Assembly: GCF_000372885.1 (NCBI RefSeq)
Contig: NZ_KB889967.1
Location: 1,491,215 to 1,555,214 of the forward strand
From: Methyloversatilis thermotolerans
GTDB lineage: Bacteria; Pseudomonadota; Gammaproteobacteria; Burkholderiales; Rhodocyclaceae
DNA: 64,000 nucleotides
Direction: 5' to 3'
Positions 17,863 through 26,064 of this stretch are shown in pieces (position 1 is the stretch's first letter; every line of letters starts with the position of its first letter). A program made the position numbers and the translations under genes. The notes under the pieces are model-generated. The model was not told where the DNA came from. It saw only the letters and a list, made by a program, of their open reading frames with translations, and searched no databases.

Positions 17863-19146
17863 TCAATGTCCGGTCACACGCGCAGGTTCGGGCTTGTACT
17901 TGTCGATCGCCGTGTACCAAGGCATCAGCAGGAAGAACAGGAAGTAGATGACCGTGCATACCTGGGATACCAGGGTGCCCATGGGGCTCGGCGCCTGCAT
18001 GCCGAGATAGCCCAGGATCAGGAAGGCGATGATGAATATGGTGAGCGCGATCTTGAAGATCGGACCCTTGTAGCGGATGGACTTCACCGGCGAACGGTCG
18101 AGCCAGGGCAGCGCGAAGAAAATCATCACCGACAGGCCCATGAAGATGACGCCCCACAGCTTCGCGTCGATCCAGAAAAAGTTCACCGTATTGGCGCGCA
18201 GGATCGAATAGAACGGCGTGAAGTACCAGACCGGCGCGATATGCGGCGGGGTCTTCATCGGATCGGCCGGAATGAAGTTGTTGTACTCGAGGAAGTAGCC
18301 GCCGAATTCGGGCGCGAAGAACACCACAGCCGAGAAGCAGATCAGGAAAACCACGACGCCGACGATGTCCTTCACCGTGTAGTACGGATGGAAGGGAATC
18401 CCGTCCAGCGGAATGCCCGTGACCGGATCCTTGGTTTTCTTGATCTCCACACCATCCGGGTTGTTCGAGCCGACTTCATGCAGCGCGATGATGTGCGCCG
18501 CCACCAGCCCGATCAGCACCAGCGGCACCGCGATCACGTGGAACGAGAAGAAGCGGTTCAGCGTGGCGTCGCCGATCACGAAGTCACCGCGCAGCCAGGT
18601 CGACAGATCGTTGCCCACCAGCGGGATGGCCGAGAACAGGTTGATGATCACCTGGGCGCCCCAGTAGGACATCTGTCCCCACGGCAGCAGATAGCCCATG
18701 AAGGCTTCCGCCATCAGGCACAGGAAGATGAGACAGCCGAAGATCCATACCAGCTCGCGCGGCTTGCGGTAGGAACCGTAGAGCAGGCCGCGGAACATGT
18801 GCATGTACACGACGATGAAGAACGCCGATGCGCCGGTCGAGTGCATGTAGCGGATGAGCCAGCCCCACGGCACGTCGCGCATGATGTACTCGACGCTCGC
18901 GAACGCGACCGGCACGCCGGCTGCATTCAGCGACGCATCCGGCTTGAAGTGCATGACCAGGAAAATGCCGGTCACGATCTGGATCACCAGCACCAGCAGT
19001 GCCAGCGAGCCGAAGAAGTACCAGAAGTTGAAATTCTTCGGCGCGTAGTATTCCGCCAGATGCTCCTTCCAGAGCGTGGTGAGCGGGAAGCGCTCGTCAA
19101 TCCAGCCGAGCAGGCCGGTGGTGGTGACAACCTTTTCGCCAGCCAT
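17863..19146 (-). CDS. petB: Ubiquinol-cytochrome c reductase, cytochrome b
   Basis: The membrane core of the bc1 complex, with two b hemes and the Qo and Qi quinone sites. It has 427 residues and about eight or nine TM helices. Visible markers are the first heme-helix region GIFLVMHF, HSTGASAFFIVVYMHMFRGL, the second heme-helix segment FFSFHVIAVPLVLIGLVAAH, and the Qo-site tetrapeptide as PEFG instead of the usual PEWY (FFAPEFGGYFLEYNN). The ATG at 19146 overlaps nothing and lies 5 nt past the petA stop. Confidence 0.97.
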   Translation of the reverse strand: MAGEKVVTTTGLLGWIDERFPLTTLWKEHLAEYYAPKNFNFWYFFGSLALLVLVIQIVTGIFLVMHFKPDASLNAAGVPVAFASVEYIMRDVPWGWLIRYMHSTGASAFFIVVYMHMFRGLLYGSYRKPRELVWIFGCLIFLCLMAEAFMGYLLPWGQMSYWGAQVIINLFSAIPLVGNDLSTWLRGDFVIGDATLNRFFSFHVIAVPLVLIGLVAAHIIALHEVGSNNPDGVEIKKTKDPVTGIPLDGIPFHPYYTVKDIVGVVVFLICFSAVVFFAPEFGGYFLEYNNFIPADPMKTPPHIAPVWYFTPFYSILRANTVNFFWIDAKLWGVIFMGLSVMIFFALPWLDRSPVKSIRYKGPIFKIALTIFIIAFLILGYLGMQAPSPMGTLVSQVCTVIYFLFFLLMPWYTAIDKYKPEPARVTGH

Positions 19147-19151
19147 CTCGA

Positions 19152-19760
19152 TCAACCCTCCTTGGTATCCTGGCCAACCAGGATGCGCGTGTCAGACAGG
19201 AACATGTACGGCGGTACCTTCAGGTTGTCCGGGGCAGGCTTGGCCTTGAACACACGCCCCGAAAGGTCGAAGGTGGAGCCATGGCAGGGACACACGAAAC
19301 CGGCGTCACCACCCAGTTGCGGATTGGAGCCCGACGCGAACGGACCGGACGGCGAACAGCCCAGGTGGGTACAGATGGCGACCACGACCAGAACATCCTT
19401 GTGGTCCTCGCGCGAGCGCAGGTCGTTGCGGGCATATTCCGGCGTGAATTCGGACGGATTGCGCTCGGAGTTCGGGTCGGCCAGCTTGTCCGCCATCTTG
19501 CCCAGGGCATCGATCTGCTCGGGCGTACGGCGCATGATCCATACCGGCTTGCCCTGCCATTCGACGGTAGTCATTTCACCCGGCGCAAGCTTGGAGATAT
19601 CCACCTCGACCGGGGCGCCGGCTGCCTTGGCGCGCTCGGAAGGCGCAAGACTGGTCAGAAAAGGCACTGCCACCGCAACTCCGGCCACGCCACCCGCACA
19701 GGCCGTTGCCACAAGCAGACTGCGCCGGGCGCCGTCCGCTGTCCGTTCATTGCCACTCAT
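19152..19760 (-). CDS. petA: Rieske iron-sulfur subunit of the bc1 complex
   Basis: The high-potential 2Fe-2S subunit of the bc1 complex. It has 202 residues with an N-terminal membrane anchor preceded by ARRSLLVA, a Tat-type twin-arginine start. The two Rieske ligand boxes are CTHLGCSP and CPCHGS. The ATG at 19760 is chosen because the family begins with this short polar leader (MSGNERTADGARRS) and GGGAAA lies upstream. The longer upstream frame is non-homologous. First gene of petABC. Confidence 0.97.
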   Translation of the reverse strand: MSGNERTADGARRSLLVATACAGGVAGVAVAVPFLTSLAPSERAKAAGAPVEVDISKLAPGEMTTVEWQGKPVWIMRRTPEQIDALGKMADKLADPNSERNPSEFTPEYARNDLRSREDHKDVLVVVAICTHLGCSPSGPFASGSNPQLGGDAGFVCPCHGSTFDLSGRVFKAKPAPDNLKVPPYMFLSDTRILVGQDTKEG

Positions 19761-19884
19761 GCTTTTTCCCGTTTTGACGATTGATTCGGCACAACCTGCG
19801 ATTATATCCGCAAGCGACACCCCGTTTAAAGCCCTGCTGCACTGCAAACAGCTCCGACGGGCGGCGCAGCGCCCCTCGGGGCCT

Positions 19885-21117
19885 TCAACCAATGGCGCCG
19901 GCCTGCCGCAGCGCCACTATTCTGTCCCGGTCATACCCCAGTGAAACGAGCACTTCATCGGTGTGTTGACCCAGCGCAGGTCCTGTCCATTCGGTTCGTC
20001 CCGGTGTCGCCGACAACCTCGGCATCGGCGCCGGCATGCGAAATGCGCGTCCATCCGGCAGATGTGCCTGTTCGAACACCGCACGCGCAAGGTAGTGCGG
20101 ATCACGCGCGATGTCCTCGATCGAATACACCTGGCTCACCGGCACTTCCGCTTCTTCCAGACATTTGATCACGTCGGCACCATCGTGCCGCGCCACCCAG
20201 GCGTCGATCACGGCATACAGTTCGTCGCGGCGCGCATCGCGGCCTGCGTTGTCTGCCAGCGTCCTGTCGTCCGCAAGGTCCGGCCGACCGATGGCGTGCA
20301 TGAGCCGACGGAATATGGCGTCGCCGTTGCCGCCGATGAGAATGTGCCGGCCATCGCGAGCGGTATGGGTGTTCGAGGGCGTGATGCCCGGCATGATGTT
20401 GCCGGTTCGGCCACGTACAAAACCGAACACGTCGAACTCGGGAAGCATGCTTTCCATCATCGCGAACACGGCCTCATAAAGAGCGACATCCACGGTCTGC
20501 CCCTGCCCGGCGCGCCGGCCTCCGGTCGCATCGCGGTGGCGCAAGGCCATCAGCGCGCCGATCACCCCCCAGAGCGAAGCGATCGAATCGCCGATCGAAA
20601 TACCCACCTTGACCGGTGGCCGGTCCGGGAACCCGGTAATGAAACGCAGGCCGCCCATGGATTCGCCGATTGCACCGAAGCCCGGCTGCTGCGCGAGCGG
20701 TCCGGTCTGCCCGAAGCCCGACAGGCGGACCACCACGAGCGCAGGATTGAGCTCGCGCAATACCGCTTCAGTCAGCCCGAGTTTGTCCAGGACACCCGGC
20801 CGGAAGTTCTCGACCAGCACGTCCGCGTCGTGCAGAAGCGCCCTGAGCGCATCCAGCGCCTCCGGATGCTTGAGGTTCAGCGCAACCGACTTCTTGTTGC
20901 GCGACTGCACGAACCACCACAGCGAGGTGCCCTCGTACATGAGTCGCCACTTGCGCAGCGGATCACCGCCATCGGGTGACTCGATCTTGATCACCTCTGC
21001 GCCGAAGTCGGCGAGGATGCGGGATGCGAAGGGCCCGGCGATCAAGGTGCCCAGTTCGATCACCTTCAGACCGTCGAGAGGACGCGGCGCATCGGCCGTG
21101 GCATGCGACGCCTTCAT
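19885..21117 (-). CDS. CaiB/BaiF family (class III) CoA-transferase
   Basis: Probably moves CoA between carboxylic acids. It has 410 residues. The N-terminal signature is [30 protein letters not shown], shown here in parts: [12 protein letters not shown] then GAEVIKIE. It also has the motif [13 protein letters not shown] with the catalytic-Asp region upstream, and a C-terminal LGQHTDEVL segment. The substrate cannot be told from sequence. Its ATG overlaps the recR stop (ATGA), so it is translated as the tail of the dnaX-ybaB-recR operon. Confidence 0.9.
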   Translation of the reverse strand: MKASHATADAPRPLDGLKVIELGTLIAGPFASRILADFGAEVIKIESPDGGDPLRKWRLMYEGTSLWWFVQSRNKKSVALNLKHPEALDALRALLHDADVLVENFRPGVLDKLGLTEAVLRELNPALVVVRLSGFGQTGPLAQQPGFGAIGESMGGLRFITGFPDRPPVKVGISIGDSIASLWGVIGALMALRHRDATGGRRAGQGQTVDVALYEAVFAMMESMLPEFDVFGFVRGRTGNIMPGITPSNTHTARDGRHILIGGNGDAIFRRLMHAIGRPDLADDRTLADNAGRDARRDELYAVIDAWVARHDGADVIKCLEEAEVPVSQVYSIEDIARDPHYLARAVFEQAHLPDGRAFRMPAPMPRLSATPGRTEWTGPALGQHTDEVLVSLGYDRDRIVALRQAGAIG

Positions 21118-21707
21118 GCCGGCCGTCGCTCCGACATCGCCTGCGCCAGCGTGCCGATATCCGAATGCTCGAGTTCGCCGCCCACCGGCAGACCTCGAGC
21201 GATGCGGCTGACCAGCACACCGCGCGCGCGCAACATTTCGCCGATGTAGTGGGCGGTCGCCTCGCCTTCATTGGTGAAATTGGTGGCGAGAATGACCTCG
21301 CGCACCGCAGGATCGGCGGCACGCTCCATCAGCCGCTCGAGCCGGAGTTCGCGCGGACCGATGCCCTCGAGCGGAGAAATCCTGCCCATCAGGCAGTAAT
21401 AGAGGCCACTGTAGCTCTGCGCCTGCTCCATCATGAGCATGTCGGCCGGCGTTTCCACCACGCACAAAAGGCCGGCATCGCGACGCGGCGAGGTACAGCG
21501 TTCGCAGACATCCAGTTCGGTGAAGGTGTTGCAGCGCGCACAGTTGTGCAAGCGCGCCAGTGCATCACCCAACGCCCGTGCCAGCCGTTCGGCGCCGGCA
21601 CGGTCGCGCTGCAGGAGATGGAAGGCCATGCGCTGCGCGCTCTTCGGTCCGACCGATGGCAGGCAGCGCAGCGCACCGACCAGCTCGTCGAGCACGCCTG
21701 GATTCAT
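21114..21707 (-). CDS. recR: Recombination mediator RecR
   Basis: Works with RecO and RecF to load RecA on gapped DNA. It has 197 residues: an N-terminal HhH ([20 protein letters not shown]), a four-Cys zinc finger ([16 protein letters not shown]) near residue 60, and a TOPRIM domain ([15 protein letters not shown]) followed by Walker-B-like residues. Length is normal. It lies 28 nt after ybaB in the conserved ffs-dnaX-ybaB-recR order. Confidence 0.97.
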   Translation of the reverse strand: MNPGVLDELVGALRCLPSVGPKSAQRMAFHLLQRDRAGAERLARALGDALARLHNCARCNTFTELDVCERCTSPRRDAGLLCVVETPADMLMMEQAQSYSGLYYCLMGRISPLEGIGPRELRLERLMERAADPAVREVILATNFTNEGEATAHYIGEMLRARGVLVSRIARGLPVGGELEHSDIGTLAQAMSERRPA

Positions 21708-21735
21708 GCGGCGGAAGATGCGTACATGCAGTAGG

Positions 21736-22059
21736 TCAGAAAGGCAGCTTGAAACCGGGCGGCAGGTTCAGGCCCGAAGTGAAGCCGGCCATCTTTTCCT
21801 GCGTGGTCGTTTCGACCCGGCGCACGGCATCATTGACCGCCGCCGCCAGCAGGTCTTCCAGCATTTCCCGGTCGTCCATCACCGACGGGTCGATCGACAC
21901 GCGCCTCACGTCGTGCTTGCAGGTCATCACGACCTTGACCATGCCGGCACCCGACTGGCCCTCGACCTCCACGCTGGCGAGCTGCTCCTGCATCTTGCGC
22001 ATGTTTTCCTGCATCTGCTGGGCCTGTTTCATCAGGCCACCGAGACCGCCTTTCATCAT
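21736..22059 (-). CDS. ybaB: Nucleoid-associated protein YbaB/EbfC
   Basis: A small dimeric DNA-binding protein of 107 residues. The family core is [20 protein letters not shown] (helical) followed by [26 protein letters not shown] and a C-terminal helix with [12 protein letters not shown]. It starts with two ATG codons (22059, 22056) 10 nt after dnaX. Confidence 0.96.
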   Translation of the reverse strand: MMKGGLGGLMKQAQQMQENMRKMQEQLASVEVEGQSGAGMVKVVMTCKHDVRRVSIDPSVMDDREMLEDLLAAAVNDAVRRVETTTQEKMAGFTSGLNLPPGFKLPF

Positions 22060-22069
22060 GATCGCATCC

Positions 22070-23878
22070 TCAAACGGGTTTGATTGAATCTTCGATCAGC
22101 CGGGCGCCGAACTGTTCGATCACCTGCTGCACGAAGGGGTCGTTCTTCATCGCCGCACGCGCCTGCGCCTCGCGGGCACTCTGTTCGGCGCTCAGTCTCT
22201 GCGCGACGGTCTGTCCAACGGGATCGCCCTGTTCGAACTGCAGCCGCACCGCGCCGCCCAGCCGCGTCTGCAATGCCGCTCGCAGCCTGTCCTGGCCCGA
22301 GGCGATCAGGTGCGACATGTCGCGCGACAGGCGCAGACGGATCACTTCGCCCTCGCTGCCCAGCCATTCGCTCTGGTGGGCGAGCTGCTTGCTGAATGCG
22401 CCGACGTCCAGTCCATCGACCAGCGCATGCCAGTCCTCGTTGGTACGCGGCATCACAGCATCGGCGGTCAGCGACGGGAAAGCGGTCGGTTCGGTGGCGG
22501 TCGGTTCGGTGGCGGTCGCCACCGGTGTTTCGCTACCGACGACATCCTCGTCCTCTGCCCAGGGCGGCGGCGGCGGATTGTCCTCGGCCAGCGAGGATGC
22601 CGCCGCTTCGGGGGCGGCCGTCGAACCGGACAATCCGTCCGCCGGCGCTGCATCGGATCCCGCCACCCCGGTCACCCCGGGCACGCGTTCGCGCGGAGAC
22701 GTAGCGGGCGGAACCGGCGTCGACATGCGCGCGATGCGCGCGGGAGCCTGCAGGGCCGCACTCTGTCCGCGGGGCGCAGCACCCAGGGCTGGCGGCGTTT
22801 CCGGTCGGAACGCGAGCAGACGCAGCAAAGTCATCGAAAAACCGGTGAGTTCATCCGGCGCCAGCGGCAGATCGTTGCAGCCCTGGACGACGATCTGGTA
22901 GGCCAGTTGCAATCCTTCGGCATCCATCGAATGCGCATAGGGCTCGAGGCGGGCACGCTCGGCTTCGTCACTGACCGCATCCGGCACGCGCTGGAATACC
23001 GCAACGCGATGCAGCAGCACTGCAAGTTCGCGCAACGCCTGGTCGAAATCGACGCTGCGCGCCCGCATCTGGTCGACCAGCGCCATCAGCGCAGCACCGT
23101 CGCCGGCAATCAGCGCATCGAGGATGAGGTAGAGGTGCTCGTCGCCGACCGTGCCCAGCATGTCCAGCACCTCGCGCTCGACCAGCCGGCCGGCGCCGTG
23201 GGCGATCGCCTGGTCGAGCAATGACAGCGCATCGCGCATGGAACCCGCCGCGCCCTTCGCGATCGGACGCAACGCCACCGCCTCGTACTCGACGCCTTCG
23301 GCATCCAGCACCGAGGCCAGATGGCCGACGATGGCCTCCACCGGCATCTGCTTCAGGTTGAACTGCAGGCAGCGGCTCAGCACCGTCACCGGGATTTTCT
23401 GCGGATCCGTGGTGGCCAGAATGAACTTCACATGCTCCGGCGGTTCCTCCAGCGTCTTGAGCATCGCGTTGAACGCATGCCCGGTGAGCATATGCACTTC
23501 GTCGATCATGTACACCTTGTAACGGCCGCGCGCCGGCGCGTAGGCGGCCTTCTCGAGCAGCGCGGCCATGTCGTCCACGCTGCGGTTGGAGGCGGCATCC
23601 ATTTCGACGTAATCGACGAAACGCCCGGCATCGATCTCGGTGCAGGCGGCGCACTGACCGCAGGGCTTTGCGGTGATGCCGGTCTCGCAGTTGAGGCTCT
23701 TGGCCAGGATGCGCGATATGGTGGTCTTGCCGACGCCGCGCGTACCGGTGAACAGATAGGCGTGATGCAACCGCTGCTGTTCGAGCGCATGTGTCAGCGC
23801 GCGCACCACATGGTCCTGCCCGACCAGCGTTTCGAAGCTGCGGGGACGCCACTTGCGCGCGAGAACCTGATAAGTCAT
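22070..23878 (-). CDS. dnaX: DNA polymerase III subunits gamma/tau
   Basis: Clamp-loader ATPase and replisome organiser. It has 602 residues. The AAA+ domain starts [12 protein letters not shown], with Walker A GTRGVGKT near residue 45, zinc-site cysteines (CGQCAAC), Walker B region MIDEVHML and the SRC arginine-finger box (VLSRCLQF). Domain III follows to about 365. A Pro/Ala/Thr-rich linker then leads to a C-terminal tau region that ends in an alpha-binding-like domain. I see no A-AAA-AAG slippery site, so a programmed-frameshift gamma form is not supported. The ATG at 23878 is the family start. Confidence 0.97.
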   Translation of the reverse strand: MTYQVLARKWRPRSFETLVGQDHVVRALTHALEQQRLHHAYLFTGTRGVGKTTISRILAKSLNCETGITAKPCGQCAACTEIDAGRFVDYVEMDAASNRSVDDMAALLEKAAYAPARGRYKVYMIDEVHMLTGHAFNAMLKTLEEPPEHVKFILATTDPQKIPVTVLSRCLQFNLKQMPVEAIVGHLASVLDAEGVEYEAVALRPIAKGAAGSMRDALSLLDQAIAHGAGRLVEREVLDMLGTVGDEHLYLILDALIAGDGAALMALVDQMRARSVDFDQALRELAVLLHRVAVFQRVPDAVSDEAERARLEPYAHSMDAEGLQLAYQIVVQGCNDLPLAPDELTGFSMTLLRLLAFRPETPPALGAAPRGQSAALQAPARIARMSTPVPPATSPRERVPGVTGVAGSDAAPADGLSGSTAAPEAAASSLAEDNPPPPPWAEDEDVVGSETPVATATEPTATEPTAFPSLTADAVMPRTNEDWHALVDGLDVGAFSKQLAHQSEWLGSEGEVIRLRLSRDMSHLIASGQDRLRAALQTRLGGAVRLQFEQGDPVGQTVAQRLSAEQSAREAQARAAMKNDPFVQQVIEQFGARLIEDSIKPV

Positions 23879-23936
23879 CTGGACGCTGGCGTGTGAGGGA
23901 AGTCGGGCAGACGAATCTGAAGACGGTGAATTCGGG

Positions 23937-24038
23937 GGGTGGCGAGCCTGACCCCCGGCACTCGTGGTGAGCAGCTGTGGCTGCTTCCTTCCGGACCTGA
24001 CCAGGTTCACCGCGCCACGATGCGGGGAGACCCGCCAC
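23937..24038 (-). ncRNA. ffs: Signal recognition particle RNA (4.5S, small type)
   Basis: On the minus strand the sequence has the SRP helix-8 core GGTCAGGTCCGGAAGGAAGC with its GGAA tetraloop. The outer arms (GTGGCGGG at the 5' end, with matching GCTCGCCAC at the 3' end) pair to close a long hairpin of about 100 nt. It lies 58 nt upstream of dnaX, a classic betaproteobacterial position. The exact ends are estimated from where the stem closes. Confidence 0.93.
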
Positions 24039-24087
24039 AACGAATATTAACCCGGGAAGCCCCCGCTCGACCAGAGTGACGCCGGAC

Positions 24088-24339
24088 TCACGCGCTTGCC
24101 AGGCGGAAATGGCGATCGAAGCGCGCCATGAATGCCTCGATGTACGCCGCATCGCGCCCGGTGAACTCGATCTGCACCCGCAGCCGCGGCAAGCCCTGCG
24201 GGGCGATGCTGAGCGGCGGCTGGATATCGACCGCGAGCGACCAACCGCGTCCGTTCGCACCACCTGCCCGATGCACCATGGGCAGATCCACCGCGCAGGG
24301 CAAAGCGGTGAAGAACTCGTCGCGCGTCAGACCGAGCAT
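24088..24339 (-). CDS. Small conserved-looking hypothetical protein
   Basis: An 83-residue protein (MLGLTRDEFFTALPCAVDLP...) ending in a region with alternating strands (LRVQIEFTGRDAAYIEAFM). I recognise no family. The composition is less Arg/Ser-skewed than typical frame shadows, and it lies just upstream of ffs in the same direction. The ATG at 24339 is the first in frame before the compact domain. An upstream GTG/ATG extension is possible but its added residues look non-coding. Confidence 0.5.
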   Translation of the reverse strand: MLGLTRDEFFTALPCAVDLPMVHRAGGANGRGWSLAVDIQPPLSIAPQGLPRLRVQIEFTGRDAAYIEAFMARFDRHFRLASA

Positions 24340-24476
24340 GCGGACGACCGCGTCAGAGCCGGAACGTGAAGATTGCCTGGACGCACTCACGACATCACGG
24401 GATTGAACAGTAAGGCGCGGATGATACCGCTGCAGCGGTTCGCGGACAGCGCAGGATCGCATCGTGTGCCGCATCG

Positions 24477-24521
24477 GGCATGTGTCCATCTGTCCAGAAA
24501 CTGGACAGATGGACACATGCC
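24477..24521. repeat. Perfect 21-bp inverted repeat with AAA loop
   Basis: Arms 24477-24497 and 24501-24521 are perfectly complementary around AAA. Each arm contains two TGTCCA boxes. It starts 9 nt past the stop of the XoxJ-like gene (minus strand). There is no T-run after it on either strand, so it is not a standard rho-independent terminator. It could stabilise the pedF-xoxJ mRNA end or be a strong dyad binding site. Confidence 0.85.
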
Positions 24522-24530
24522 GGGAAACGC

Positions 24531-25361
24531 TCAGGGCTTGCGCCAGACCACCCCGTGTTTCGCCATGATGTCGCCGATCTCGCCATTCGTCGTCAAATCG
24601 TTCATCGCCGTCATGATGCTGCGCCCCAGTTCGGACTCGCCCCGGCGGATCGCTATGCCCACCGGCCATTGCCGCGTGTTCAGCAAGGCGAGCGGAGGCA
24701 CGACGACCGCGAAGCGCGCGGCGCCTGCCAGCGCCGCTTCAAGTTCGCCCTGCAGGGCCATCACGCCGGCGACCTCCCCCGCCTGCAGCGCCTTCACCGC
24801 CAGATCAAGCGTCGGGAAATGGCGGATACGGCTGCGGTAGCGGCCGCCATCGGCCGACAACATCAAGCTGTCAGGCAAGGTATCGACGACTACGCCGAAG
24901 TCCAGTTGCTCGAATGGCTGCATCGATTCCAGCCTGTCCACCTTGTCGCGGTCATAGGCCACGGCATAGCGTTCGCGATGATAGGGTGCGATGAAGTCCA
25001 CCTTGTCCTGACGCGCCATGTAATCACGATCGACCGGCACGTGCATCATCAGGTCGGCCGGGCCATAGCCCATGTAATGCCCTTTCCAGACCATATTGCG
25101 CAGATCGTCGTCCATGTTCTCGTCGGCATCGAAGAACATCGGCGCCATCCTGAGCCCCATGCGAGCGACAAGCGCGGTGGCGACATCCACGTCCACCCCC
25201 TTGCCGTCGTCCGAAAACGGCGCGAAGTCATTGTAGAAGGCGACCTTCAGGACACCGCTCTGCCGTATCCTCGACCACTGCCCATCGCCGTCCGCCCTCG
25301 CTCGACCGGTCATGGCGAAGGCGGCTGCGCCGAGCAGGAGCTGCCGCCGCCTAGTCTTCAT
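24531..25361 (-). CDS. Quinoprotein-dehydrogenase-associated periplasmic binding protein (XoxJ-like)
   Basis: A 276-residue member of the solute-binding family 3. It has an RRR-containing signal peptide (MKTRRRQLLLGAAAFAMTGRARA) and the binding-protein core VLKVAFYNDFAPFSDDGKGVDVDVA. Relatives sit beside PQQ dehydrogenases and lack a transporter. XoxJ is thought to help activate or mature the dehydrogenase, though the mechanism is not settled. The ATG at 25361 overlaps the pedF-like stop by 11 nt, so the two are translationally coupled. No ABC permease or ATPase gene is nearby, which supports a dehydrogenase-partner role over transport. Confidence 0.88.
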   Translation of the reverse strand: MKTRRRQLLLGAAAFAMTGRARADGDGQWSRIRQSGVLKVAFYNDFAPFSDDGKGVDVDVATALVARMGLRMAPMFFDADENMDDDLRNMVWKGHYMGYGPADLMMHVPVDRDYMARQDKVDFIAPYHRERYAVAYDRDKVDRLESMQPFEQLDFGVVVDTLPDSLMLSADGGRYRSRIRHFPTLDLAVKALQAGEVAGVMALQGELEAALAGAARFAVVVPPLALLNTRQWPVGIAIRRGESELGRSIMTAMNDLTTNGEIGDIMAKHGVVWRKP

Positions 25362-25791
25362 GACGGGTTTCGATGTATGCACGGATGGCCCAGATCGCTT
25401 CCTGCGGCAGCACCTGCTCGAACGGTGGCATGTACACCGCGCCGTTGCGTACGCGGCCCCGGCGTACGGTGTTGATGAAGTAGTCATCGGTTTCCGCATC
25501 GATGGGCAGCAGACGCAGATCGGGCGCGATGCCGCCGCTCACCACCTCCAGCCCGTGACAGCGCGCGCAGTTCTGGTTGTACGCCGAACTGCCTATGCGT
25601 ATGGCTTCCTTGTCGCCGCGGTAAGGGTTCTCGTGGCGCCACTCGCTGCCGAGCGGTTTGAGCGTGCTCACATCGACAGCCTGCGGCACGACATCACCGT
25701 GTGCGCCCACGCCCGCGGCGGCGAGCGCGCCGAATGCGGCCACCCCGCACACCATGGAACTTCGCTTGAACACTGCACATATGGACTTCAT
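25351..25791 (-). CDS. pedF: Cytochrome c-550 PedF family
   Basis: A periplasmic mono-heme cytochrome c that takes electrons from quinoprotein alcohol dehydrogenases. The 146-residue precursor has a signal peptide (MVCGVAAFGALAAAGVGA), the heme motif CARCH near residue 75, and a distal Met candidate in YMPPFEQVLPQEAIW. GGAGGAG lies just before the ATG at 25791. It is preceded by a sigma-54 promoter match and followed in overlap by the XoxJ-like gene. It resembles the second cytochrome of the cluster (34959-35462) in the PPxE...QE.WAI(R/K).(Y/F)IE segment, so the two are probably paralogues. Confidence 0.9.
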   Translation of the reverse strand: MKSICAVFKRSSMVCGVAAFGALAAAGVGAHGDVVPQAVDVSTLKPLGSEWRHENPYRGDKEAIRIGSSAYNQNCARCHGLEVVSGGIAPDLRLLPIDAETDDYFINTVRRGRVRNGAVYMPPFEQVLPQEAIWAIRAYIETRHED

Positions 25792-25847
25792 GACTCCTCC
25801 TTTTTTCGATGTATGGACGCTGCATGTCGATCAGCGGCGCACATCCC

Positions 25848-25863
25848 TGCAGAATCCATGCCA
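25848..25863 (-). promoter_or_regulatory. Putative sigma-54 promoter of pedF-xoxJ
   Basis: Minus-strand TGGCATG-N4-CTGCA, with the invariant GG-N10-GC spacing kept and two differences from the TGGCACG-N4-TTGCA consensus. It lies 57 nt before the pedF start. A TGTTC-N5-GAACA dyad sits 24-38 nt further upstream. Confidence 0.6.
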
Positions 25864-25886
25864 TCGTGCCCGGCGGATTTCGGCAC

Positions 25887-25901
25887 TGTTCTTGCTGAAC
25901 A
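25887..25901. promoter_or_regulatory. TGTTC-N5-GAACA dyad, candidate enhancer site
   Basis: A perfect 5-bp inverted repeat (TGTTC TTGCT GAACA) between the pedF promoter and the divergent sigma-54 activator gene. The half-sites match those of the paired 17-bp elements at 32137-32176. Proposed as a binding site for the AcoR-type regulator; inference only. Confidence 0.4.
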
Positions 25902-26064
25902 TCGTGTTTGCGCTGTCGATGCGCGTTGTCCATGTCAAGTTCACGCGCCGACGAGCGGCGGCGCGGCGCTCTGGCAGTGCCGGGGGATTCCGGATATAAA
26001 GCATGGGCAATCGACCATCGGACGAGAGCCGTCAGCAGGCGGCCGGCAAGCCCGGAGGAGAATC

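Noticed and set aside
19761..19892. 44-residue N-terminal extension of the Rieske protein
   Set aside because: The added sequence is Cys/Arg-rich, lacks homology and overlaps the neighbouring CoA-transferase end; the family start at 19760 is better.
22070..23878. Programmed frameshift in dnaX
   Set aside because: No A-AAA-AAG heptamer with a following hairpin was seen on the coding strand.
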